From the NCBI RefSeq assembly GCF_000931935.2, contig NZ_AZAC01000067.1:179301-243300 (forward strand): a DNA stretch of 64,000 bases, in the 5' to 3' direction. The DNA comes from Dethiosulfatarculus sandiegensis. GTDB lineage: Bacteria; Desulfobacterota; Desulfarculia; Desulfarculales; Desulfarculaceae. The translations under genes and the position numbers were made by a program. The notes under the pieces were generated by a model. The model did not search any database and had not been told where the DNA came from. It saw only the letters and a list, made by a program, of their open reading frames with translations. Of the stretch, positions 8,123-15,135 are shown piece after piece (position 1 is the stretch's first letter; each line of letters begins with the position of its first letter).

Positions 8123-8229
8123 AAACACGGTAAGAAGCCGTATACAATCTTTATCGAAAAATAGACATCAAGGCCGCGAAGGCATTTTTATCTGTAGAAG
8201 CAGAAAATGCATTCGCGGCCTTTTTTTTT
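8123..8229 (+). ncRNA. Candidate small RNA ending in a very strong terminator
   Basis: Predicted transcript of about 105 nt. It contains a small hairpin ACGG/CCGT around 8127-8140 and ends in a near-perfect stem: GGCCGCGAA-GCATTTT (8172-8187) with AAAATGC-TTCGCGGCC (8204-8220), followed by nine T (8221-8229). The only upstream gene is on the opposite strand, so this terminator does not close any protein gene. The flanking 7819-8087 stretch shows nothing codable. The downstream DUF3842 gene starts 170 bases later, so a leader with a premature terminator is the alternative reading. Confidence 0.45.
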
Positions 8230-8400
8230 GTGTTGTGTGACAAAAGGGCGGTGATGGGGGCTAGCTGGACGATTTAAAAGGCGATTTTGAGCTTTTTAAA
8301 CTCAAAAATGTTTGTCTTTTTGGGCGTGTAATTTGGCGCGCCCGGCAGGCTTTAAAGACAGCCTGCTAAATGGCCCGCAAGGTGGAACTGGATATGTTAA

Positions 8401-8820
8401 ATGCGCGTCTGTGTTATTGACGGACAAGGGGGCGGCATAGGCAATATTATTATTCGCCGTCTTAAGGAAGATTATGGGGAAAACATGGAGGTGTGGGCCC
8501 TGGGAACCAACGCCATTGCCACGGCTCAGATGATGAAGGCCGGGGCCAATCGGGGGGCAACCGGGGAAAACGCGCTGATTGTCAGCACCCAAAAGGCGGA
8601 TGTTGTAATAGGCCCCATAAGCATCGTGCTGGCCAACTCCATGATGGGAGAAGTGAGTCCGGCCATGGCTTCGGCTGTGGCCCAGTGTGAGGCCCGAAAA
8701 TTTTTATTGCCCTTGACCCTGGAAAACGTGGATATAGTGGCAGTGAAAAGAGATCCACTGCCTCATCTGGTTGACGAGCTGGTCAAGGAGCGTTTGAAGG
8801 AGTTTATAGAAAATGTGTGA
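8401..8820 (+). CDS. DUF3842 family protein
   Basis: A 139-residue cytoplasmic protein that begins MRVCVIDGQGGGIGNIIIRRLKE, the glycine-rich signature of the DUF3842 family. The pattern of alternating strands and helices and the GQGGGIG loop resemble a Rossmann-like nucleotide-binding fold, but no enzymatic activity is established. The gene overlaps the following CooT-family gene by eight bases, implying translational coupling and a shared pathway, perhaps metal handling for a nickel enzyme. That link is inferred from position. Confidence 0.82.
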   Translation: MRVCVIDGQGGGIGNIIIRRLKEDYGENMEVWALGTNAIATAQMMKAGANRGATGENALIVSTQKADVVIGPISIVLANSMMGEVSPAMASAVAQCEARKFLLPLTLENVDIVAVKRDPLPHLVDELVKERLKEFIENV

Positions 8821-9007
8821 AGCCGCAGTTTTCATGGTTGATGATTCAGGCAAGGAAGACCTGGTGTTGGGCGAAGTCGACCTTATTGAGCCCACTGATG
8901 ACGGCCAGATTCGCATGGTCTCCATTTTTGGGGAGCAAAAGCTGGTCAGGGCCAGAATCAAAAGCACCAATCTTTCAGAACACAAGGTGTTTTTGTCACC
9001 TATGTAG
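8813..9007 (+). CDS. cooT: CooT-family nickel-binding protein
   Basis: A 64-residue protein starting MCEAAVFMV. CooT homologs are tiny dimeric proteins in which the N-terminal Cys2 binds nickel; the characterised Rhodospirillum rubrum CooT helps mature the nickel site of carbon monoxide dehydrogenase. Cys2 is kept, as are the family segments GEVDLIEPTDDGQIRMVSIFGEQKLVRARIK and the final short beta strands. No CODH gene is in view; such orphan CooT genes are frequent in anaerobes and may serve other nickel enzymes. It overlaps the DUF3842 gene and is followed by a terminator hairpin. Confidence 0.83.
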   Translation: MCEAAVFMVDDSGKEDLVLGEVDLIEPTDDGQIRMVSIFGEQKLVRARIKSTNLSEHKVFLSPM

Positions 9008-9124
9008 AAAGAAATTTGGAAAGTTCGTCCACGGATTTTTCCTCTTGATATCTGTGAAAGTCGATTTGGGTGGATAGCCCTTGCTCTGCCCCGGGAGCTT
9101 TTGCGACAGGTTTCCGGGATCTTA

Positions 9125-9155
9125 CCCGGGCGGATTTATTCCGCCCGGGATTTTA
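9125..9155 (+). terminator. Terminator after DUF3842-cooT
   Basis: CCCGGGCGGA (9125-9134) and TCCGCCCGGG (9140-9149) form a perfect 10-base-pair stem, followed by ATTTTATT on the plus strand. It separates the DUF3842-cooT pair from the convergent dehydrogenase gene. Confidence 0.7.
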
Positions 9156-10133
9156 TTAAAAATCAATCAGGACCTTTTTAGCGCCTGGTTTGGCGGCCAG
9201 TTCGAAGGCCTTTTCAAATTCGGAAAAGGGAACAACCGCCTCAATCAACGGTCCCACCTCAATCCACTTGTTTTTCAAAAAGGCCAAGGCCAGAGAGAGG
9301 TCCCCGCAGCGGGAGCCCAAAAGCCGCACCTCGTTAACCACCAGTCCGGCCAGATTAAAGGTGGAAGGTTTGTGGGAGGTGGTTTTGGCCACAATGGTTC
9401 CCCGGGGTCTGACCAGTAACAGGGCCTGCTCCAGGCCTTTTTCAGATCCTGTGGCCTCGACCACCAGGTCAAAACTCCCCAGTTCCCGGCGCAGGCCGGG
9501 CAGATCTTCCAGATTGGAAAAAAAGCTGGTGTAAATCCCCTGTTTCCGGGCCAGGGCCAGTTTTTGTTGGTGCTTACCCAAGAGGGTTAATTCGGGAATA
9601 TAGTGTTTCAGGGCAAGGGCAGCCAAAAGCCCCAGTTTGCCGTCTCCCATGACCAGCGCCTTGAGCCTGCTCTTAAGGTGAACCTGCTGGGATATCTCCA
9701 GGGCGGCGGCCAGGGGTTCGGCAAACACCGCCTGCTCATTTTTTATGCCTTGATCCACAATATGCAGGTTGGAAACCGGTGCAACCAGGAATTCGGCAAA
9801 GGCTCCCGGATAGCCTTTTATTCCCAAAACCCTGCGTTCCCGGCAATGCCTGGAGTCTCCTTTCAGGCACCATGAACAATGACCGCAGCCCAGGTTTATA
9901 TCGGAGACCACCCTTTTCCCCTCCAACTCGGGGTGTTCAGGGGCCTTTTGCACCAGGGCCACAAACTCATGCCCCGGAGTGCCTGTGAAGTGGTAGTACC
10001 CCTTTTTCAGTTCCAGGTCTGTATTGCATATTCCGGCCAAGATGGGGCGTAAAAGGGCTTCACCCGTTTTAGGGGACGGGCAGGGTTTTTCTATGATGGT
10101 AATTTTGCTTTCGCTGAAATATACGGCTTTCAT
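9156..10133 (-). CDS. Zinc-binding medium-chain alcohol dehydrogenase family protein
   Basis: A 325-residue MDR-superfamily oxidoreductase. Catalytic zinc ligands are recognisable in AGICNTDLELKKG (Cys) and GTPGHEFV (His-Glu). The structural zinc lobe is CGHCSWCLKGDSRHC with four cysteines. The dinucleotide-binding turn is VMGDGKLGLLAA, an unusual GDGKLG in place of GxGxxG. C-terminal segments such as VVEATGSEKGLEQALLLVRPRGTIV are typical of threonine/sorbitol dehydrogenase-like members. It probably oxidises a secondary alcohol with NAD(P). It lies 21 bases downstream of the crotonase gene and is likely co-transcribed; the exact substrate is unknown. Confidence 0.82.
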   Translation of the reverse strand: MKAVYFSESKITIIEKPCPSPKTGEALLRPILAGICNTDLELKKGYYHFTGTPGHEFVALVQKAPEHPELEGKRVVSDINLGCGHCSWCLKGDSRHCRERRVLGIKGYPGAFAEFLVAPVSNLHIVDQGIKNEQAVFAEPLAAALEISQQVHLKSRLKALVMGDGKLGLLAALALKHYIPELTLLGKHQQKLALARKQGIYTSFFSNLEDLPGLRRELGSFDLVVEATGSEKGLEQALLLVRPRGTIVAKTTSHKPSTFNLAGLVVNEVRLLGSRCGDLSLALAFLKNKWIEVGPLIEAVVPFSEFEKAFELAAKPGAKKVLIDF

Positions 10134-10154
10134 TTTGCTTTACTAATGTGGCAG

Positions 10155-10901
10155 TTAAAATTTTTCCGCGGCTTTTTGGAGTATGGCCTGGGTTTCTGCG
10201 CTAAACCATAGCTCCACAAACCGGGTGTTTTTTTCATTTTGATATTTACGGCAGAGATCGGCAACCATCTCCACCCGATTGGCCTTGATCTCCTTAAAGC
10301 CGTCTTGAGGCATGGCCGCCACTTTGGAAACCCTTTCAAAAGCCGCCTGATCCACTTCGTGGTCAGGCACGATCTGGTCTACCAGGCCGGTTAAAAGGGC
10401 CTTGTCCGTGCTTACAAACTCGCCGGTAAAGAGCATCTCCGTGGCCTGCCTGTCGCCCAGGAGTTGCCTTAAGATAAGGTCTGCCTGAAACGGAACCGGA
10501 ACTCCCAACTTGACTTCGTTCAACCCCATAAGAATGCGTTTGGAGCCGGCAATGCGCCAATCCGACACCAGGGCCAGGATCTGGCCTCCGGCCACGGCAT
10601 GCCCCTTAATCGCTGTAACCGTGGGAAGTGGAAGGGTGTAAAGATCCAGGATGGCGTCACTTAAGGTGTTTAAAAAGGCGAGCATTTCTTCTTGGGTGAT
10701 CTTAAGCAAAAAGGGCAGGTCAAAGCCCATGGAAAAGAATTTTTCACCGCCGGAAAAGACCATGCCTCGAAAGTTTCTTTTTATCTCTTGGGCAGCCTGA
10801 GTAAGCTCTTGGGCCATCTCAGGATTAATGGCATTGGTGACACCGTGTTGCAGTTTCAAAAGGGCCAAGTCTCCTTGGGCATCCAGCTTTATGGTGTTCA
10901 T
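10155..10901 (-). CDS. Enoyl-CoA hydratase/isomerase (crotonase) family protein
   Basis: A 248-residue crotonase-fold protein acting on a CoA thioester. The two oxyanion-hole segments are FSMGFDLPF and IKGHAVAGGQILALVSDWRIAG. The single acidic residue that lines up with a catalytic glutamate is in LMGLNEVKLGVPVP, and the first glutamate of true hydratases is not evident. This pattern resembles delta3,delta2-enoyl-CoA isomerases more than hydratases. The ATG at 10901 has AAGG about seven bases ahead and is preferred to a TTG six bases upstream. It is first of a two-gene unit with the alcohol dehydrogenase. Confidence 0.8.
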   Translation of the reverse strand: MNTIKLDAQGDLALLKLQHGVTNAINPEMAQELTQAAQEIKRNFRGMVFSGGEKFFSMGFDLPFLLKITQEEMLAFLNTLSDAILDLYTLPLPTVTAIKGHAVAGGQILALVSDWRIAGSKRILMGLNEVKLGVPVPFQADLILRQLLGDRQATEMLFTGEFVSTDKALLTGLVDQIVPDHEVDQAAFERVSKVAAMPQDGFKEIKANRVEMVADLCRKYQNEKNTRFVELWFSAETQAILQKAAEKF

Positions 10902-11140
10902 GATCAACCTTTCGCCTCTGTTCTTTTCTTAAGGTTGCCGGAAATTCCCCATACTAACACATTCCGGCCCAGAGCCCTCGGGGAAAGGGGGGTGGCTATG
11001 GGAGTGGATTGGGTCAAAGAAAGGCCCGGCCTTTTTTAAAAAGTGGTTCTTTAAGATGGTTGGTTGTAATCTTCTTTACTTGCTTACCATTTCGGGCAAT
11101 TGGGCTTTTTCTTTATTACTTAAAGGATTTTAACCACCCT

Positions 11141-12310
11141 ATGAAGCCTTATTCCGCTGAAAATAAAAAGATGTTCTTTTTTCTTCTGGTCATGGCCGTG
11201 ACCTGTGCAACCGGTTTTCAGGGCTGGCGCACCATCTATAACAACTTTGCGGTGGAACAGGTGGGGATTACCGGGCAGGAGAACGGAATTATCCAGGGAA
11301 TGCGGGAGATCCCGGGTTTTTTATCCTTTTTGGTGATTTATGTGCTTCTTTTTATCAAAGAGCATCATCTGGCCGCTGTTTCAGTATTGATCATGGGTAT
11401 GGGGGTGGCTTTTACAGGTGTTCTGGACAGTTTCGGGGGCCTGCTTTTTAGCACCATGGTCATGTCCTTTGGCTTCCACTACTATGAGACTGTAAACCAG
11501 TCGCTCACCTTGCAGCATTTCAGCTCCACCCAGACGCCTCTGGTGCTGGGGCGGGTGCGTTCGGCCAATGCCCTGGCCAACATAACTGTGGGGATATCGG
11601 TCATTGGTTTATCTTATGTCTTAGATTATTCGGCCATCTTTGGGTTGCTGGGAGGTTTGGTGGCCGTGGTGGGGCTGGGGGCTTATTTCAGCAACCCTTC
11701 TCCCAAAGAGACCACGCCCCAGCAAAAGAAATTCATACTGCGCTCGCGCTATAAACTGTTTTACGCCCTCACCTTTATGGCGGGGGCCAGGCGGCAGGTT
11801 TTCGTGGCCTTTGCCGTGTTTCTCTTGGTGCAGAGGTTTTCCTTCAGCCTTCAGGAGATAGCGGTTCTTTTCCTTATCAATAATGTCATTAACTTTTTTG
11901 TGGCCCCCATGGTGGGCAAGGCCATTAACCGCTTTGGAGAAAGAACTGTGCTCAGCGTGGAATATTCCATGCTGATCATAGTGTTTTTGGTCTATGCCTT
12001 TGCCCAGAGCAAGGCGGTGGTTGCGGCTGCCTATGTGTTGGATCATATCTTTTTCAGCTGCTCCATTGCGATCCCCTCTTTTTTCCGCAAAATAGCCGAT
12101 CCCGGAGAGGTGGCCCCCTCCATGGCCGTGGGTTTTACCATCAACCACATCGTAGCGGTTATCATACCGGTCATAGGCGGCCTGGTCTGGATGGTTGACT
12201 ATAGAATTCCCTTTGTCGGCGGAGCTGTGTTGGCCGGAGTTTCCCTTTACCTGGCGCGTTTGGTCCCGAGCAGGGAGAACCTGAAACCCGTGGTGACAAG
12301 GGTTAAGTAA
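11141..12310 (+). CDS. Major facilitator superfamily transporter
   Basis: A polytopic membrane protein of about 389 residues with some 10-12 hydrophobic helices. It has MFS-type loops such as VGKAINRFGERTVL between helices 8 and 9, the mirror of the classical GxxxDRxGRR motif. A longer in-frame reading from a TTG at 11009 exists, but the ATG at 11141 (MKPYSAENKK) gives a normal cytoplasmic N-terminus and AAAGGA lies upstream. No substrate can be read from the sequence. It stands alone between a divergent crotonase gene and a convergent phosphatase gene. Confidence 0.8.
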   Translation: MKPYSAENKKMFFFLLVMAVTCATGFQGWRTIYNNFAVEQVGITGQENGIIQGMREIPGFLSFLVIYVLLFIKEHHLAAVSVLIMGMGVAFTGVLDSFGGLLFSTMVMSFGFHYYETVNQSLTLQHFSSTQTPLVLGRVRSANALANITVGISVIGLSYVLDYSAIFGLLGGLVAVVGLGAYFSNPSPKETTPQQKKFILRSRYKLFYALTFMAGARRQVFVAFAVFLLVQRFSFSLQEIAVLFLINNVINFFVAPMVGKAINRFGERTVLSVEYSMLIIVFLVYAFAQSKAVVAAAYVLDHIFFSCSIAIPSFFRKIADPGEVAPSMAVGFTINHIVAVIIPVIGGLVWMVDYRIPFVGGAVLAGVSLYLARLVPSRENLKPVVTRVK

Positions 12311-12331
12311 AACCGGTGGGACTTTTCCGGC

Positions 12332-12964
12332 TCAGCAGGCTGCCTGCTCCAGCTGGGTTTTAAGGGCGTGGAAATCCTCGATATATTTTTCCGCACTCAG
12401 CTCGGGATTGTCGTAGGCCCAAAAGGTCAGGCCCGATTCAGCTGCTGTTCTTTCGTCTACCTTTGAATCGCCGATAAATACAGCCTGCTCACGGGTTGCT
12501 TCAAGTGTGGTCAGTATATGGTCCACCCCGTCTGAAAAGGGCTTGGGCCTGGCCACATCATCGGCGGTGACCACCATGCGGAAATAATCCAGAATTCCCA
12601 AAGACTCCAGTATTTCCCTGGCTTCATGGCCACCATTGGTGTCCACGGCCATGGCTGTCCCCTTGTTTTTGAGTGTGGCCAGTAATTCCGTGATTCCCGG
12701 CTCCAGGGTGAGCCTTGGCACCAGGTCCTGGGCAGTGATCCCCCGTTTGGATTGGGCTGCCTTTCCCCTTAACTCAGTGGGAATGAACCAATCAAGAGTT
12801 TCTTCCACGGAATGGATAAAGGCGTATTCCTGCTGCTCGCGGTTCATGGGCGGCAGACCCACTTCTTCTCTGATGCGGTTGAAGTAATAACAAGTGGAGT
12901 TAAAGGAGTGGATCAAAACCCCGTCGCAATCAAAAATGACCACCTTGATTCCGGAAAAAGGCAT
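12332..12964 (-). CDS. HAD-superfamily hydrolase (phosphoglycolate phosphatase-like)
   Basis: A 210-residue cytoplasmic phosphatase of HAD subfamily I with a helical cap. Motif I is VVIFDCDGVLIHS (nucleophile Asp12, acid Asp14), motif II is AVDTNGG with Thr, motif III is the Lys in ARPKPFSDG, and motif IV is FIGDSKVDERTA. Gph/phosphoglycolate phosphatases and beta-phosphoglucomutases share this layout; the sequence alone does not separate them. The C-terminus is cysteine-ended (EQAAC), without known meaning. It is a single-gene unit, convergent with the MFS gene. Confidence 0.85.
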   Translation of the reverse strand: MPFSGIKVVIFDCDGVLIHSFNSTCYYFNRIREEVGLPPMNREQQEYAFIHSVEETLDWFIPTELRGKAAQSKRGITAQDLVPRLTLEPGITELLATLKNKGTAMAVDTNGGHEAREILESLGILDYFRMVVTADDVARPKPFSDGVDHILTTLEATREQAVFIGDSKVDERTAAESGLTFWAYDNPELSAEKYIEDFHALKTQLEQAAC

Positions 12965-13179
12965 GGCTCTTTGTTATCTCCTAGGTTTTTTTGTGGTGAG
13001 TGGGAAACAGCCTTTAGGTCGGAATTTCCTTGAGAATTCCTCCCCTGTCAATAGAGGGAGGTTACGTATTTGTGGCTTTGGCCGGGGTAAAAGGCGGGAG
13101 ATATGCAAGTCTTGCTATTTAAATCAATGAAAACAATTAGTTATATTTTTGCCCCCCCGTTAGCCGTTTTCTTTCCGGT

Positions 13180-14364
13180 TCAGGGGCTGGTCAGGGTCAG
13201 GATCAGGGAAAAACTTTTCCCCTTTCCTTCAGGCCTGATCAGGTCTCCCTGGTTCAGGATTGAGACCAGACAGGCGGCCATATACTGGTTGGGGCTTAAA
13301 TCAGAGACTGCTATCCGGTTTTCCTGCCAGATGAATTCCGTTTTGAAGAGGTGTTGTTTTGACGGATTTCGGGTTTTTGCCTTGAATAGGCAGTCTTGGA
13401 CCTTTGCCATCTCATGGCTTACCAGCCAGGTAACATGGTTATGGTTGACCTCTCCGCTGACCTGAACCAGCTTGAAAACCCTTCTCTGCACCATCCCCCT
13501 GATTTGAGACGGACCGGCTGCGTCCATGGGGGCGGCTTCTTTAATTTTCGTCGCCTGGGCCAGCCTTTGGATCTGTTTTTGGGGAGCCTTTTCAGGTGCG
13601 GGTTTAGACCGGAGTTGTCCCGACGCCCCGGCTGGAGCCGCCATCTCCGGGGCGGTTTCTGTCATGGGGGCTGCATTTTTGTTTTGCTTCGCCCGGGCCG
13701 CTCTCTGAATCCGTTTTGGGGCGGGCTTTGGGGGAACAGGTTCGGAAAGGACCGGTTCCTGCGTTTTGGCAGGGGCCTGGGCCGCCATTTTGGGGGCGGG
13801 CTTAATCGGTTGGGCCGCTTCCATTTTAGATTTGGCCGCCATTTTAGGGGCCGGCAACCGGGAGGGTTCCGCATCTGTTTGTCTCGTTTCGGTGGCCGCC
13901 TGTTCTGTTGTCGGGGTTTCATTTAAAGGCGCTTGCTGAGTTTTTTGGGTCAACAGCATGTGCCCGGGCTGATAGTTCACCCAGTAAAAAGAGATCATTA
14001 CCACCGCCGCCGCGGTTACGGCCACCGGAGCCAGACGGGGCAGGGTGAGAAAACGGGATATACGCTGAAAAATCGATCCCGTGCTTTTTGGGGAGCTGAA
14101 GGGCCTTGTATCCTCTGGAACCAGTGCCTGGGCCTGTTCCATCCAGTCCTTAGGCGGTGCTTCATTGGAAGATGCCTGACTGCTCTCCAGGGTTGTGGCC
14201 AGCACAGCCCTGCAAAGTGGGCAATGATTCAGATGAGCCTGAACCTCTGCCATTTCCCGGGCGGAAAGGCGGTTGTCCATATAGGCAGCCAGGTCTTCCT
14301 CTCCCGGGCAGACGTCTTTTTTGCCGAAAAGGTTGAATTTTTGTTTTTTCAGGTCATTGGGCAT
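13180..14364 (-). CDS. Zinc-finger anti-sigma factor-like membrane protein with Ala/Pro-rich linker and AgmX/TonB-like C-terminal domain
   Basis: Likely anti-sigma factor for the ECF sigma encoded 43 bases upstream. The N-terminal zf-HC2 domain has CPGEEDLAAYMDNRLSAREMAEVQAHLNHCPLCRAVL (Cys, then HxxxCxxC). A single transmembrane helix follows (VAVTAAAVVMISFYWV, about 110-125). Next is a low-complexity linker of about 170 residues rich in Ala, Pro, Lys and Gln with PAPKMAA-like repeats, probably spanning the periplasm. The C-terminal domain of about 100 residues has a conserved cysteine and strand pattern like AgmX/PglI C-terminal domains. The ATG at 14364 follows AGGAGA; an upstream ATG at 14439 overlaps the sigma gene. 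The same sort of C-terminal domain ends the divergent VIT-vWA protein. Confidence 0.78.
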   Translation of the reverse strand: MPNDLKKQKFNLFGKKDVCPGEEDLAAYMDNRLSAREMAEVQAHLNHCPLCRAVLATTLESSQASSNEAPPKDWMEQAQALVPEDTRPFSSPKSTGSIFQRISRFLTLPRLAPVAVTAAAVVMISFYWVNYQPGHMLLTQKTQQAPLNETPTTEQAATETRQTDAEPSRLPAPKMAAKSKMEAAQPIKPAPKMAAQAPAKTQEPVLSEPVPPKPAPKRIQRAARAKQNKNAAPMTETAPEMAAPAGASGQLRSKPAPEKAPQKQIQRLAQATKIKEAAPMDAAGPSQIRGMVQRRVFKLVQVSGEVNHNHVTWLVSHEMAKVQDCLFKAKTRNPSKQHLFKTEFIWQENRIAVSDLSPNQYMAACLVSILNQGDLIRPEGKGKSFSLILTLTSP

Positions 14365-14407
14365 CTCTGGTCTCCTGGCCTTAATAGACGGAAACACCAG
14401 CTGTTTA

Positions 14408-15034
14408 TTACAAGAAACCTTTTTCTTCGGCTTTTTCACGCAGGCTTTTTTTAACCCTGTGAATAATCTGGTTCAGATGATTACGGTTCATTTTCAGCAG
14501 CATTGCCGTCTTTTCACCGGAAAGGCCGTCTTTAAACCTTAACTGGATGGCCAGCTTTTCCCTGGGTTTTAACTCGTCTAAAAGTTCATCCAAAAATATA
14601 CGGATTTCTTTTTCCTGTAAAAGTTCGAGCGGCGGAGGGCGGCTGTCCGGTATTTTCAGGCCGTTGTTGCCTTGGCCATAGAATTCTTTTCCATATGAAT
14701 CCAAAGAGATTTGAGGCAGTTTTTTTTTGCGTAGATAGTCGATCACCAGGCGGGAGGTGAGAACCCTTAGCCAGGTGGCCAGGGAACAGCCGTTTTTTCC
14801 TTTAAAGATTCTAAGCTTGCGATAGTTGTCCTCGCATAGGGCCAAAAAGGTCTCTTGAAAAAGGTCCCTGGCCAGTTCCTGATCCCGGTCCTTGGCCTCA
14901 AACCTCAACAGGGTGGCTTTTATGCTGTGAAAAACCAGCCCGCTGAAGCGCCTTACAAACTCCCGCCATGCCCCGGAATCACCCTCAAGGCATATCCGTA
15001 GAAGTTTTTGGTCTGTTAGGGCCTCATAATCCAT
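14408..15034 (-). CDS. ECF-type RNA polymerase sigma factor
   Basis: A 208-residue sigma-70-family factor with regions 2 and 4 only. Region 2 is DLFQETFLALCEDNYRKLRIFKGKNGCSLATWLRVLTSRLVIDYLRKKK, with the WL-R--T--- core-binding and promoter-melting pattern. Region 4 is LKPREKLAIQLRFKDGLSGEKTAMLLKMNRNHLNQIIHRVKKSLRE, a helix-turn-helix for the -35 element. It is directly followed by its presumed anti-sigma and divergent from a VIT-vWA gene across about 100 bases, so the three probably form one regulon. Signals and target promoters are unknown. Confidence 0.88.
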   Translation of the reverse strand: MDYEALTDQKLLRICLEGDSGAWREFVRRFSGLVFHSIKATLLRFEAKDRDQELARDLFQETFLALCEDNYRKLRIFKGKNGCSLATWLRVLTSRLVIDYLRKKKLPQISLDSYGKEFYGQGNNGLKIPDSRPPPLELLQEKEIRIFLDELLDELKPREKLAIQLRFKDGLSGEKTAMLLKMNRNHLNQIIHRVKKSLREKAEEKGFL

Positions 15035-15135
15035 GTAAAAAATTTATTCCTTAATATTTTCTCGCCTGCCTCCGTAACAAATTCGGGCATCCTTCGTCCG
15101 TTATCAGCAGGAAAAACAAAAATCGGAGGATGAAG

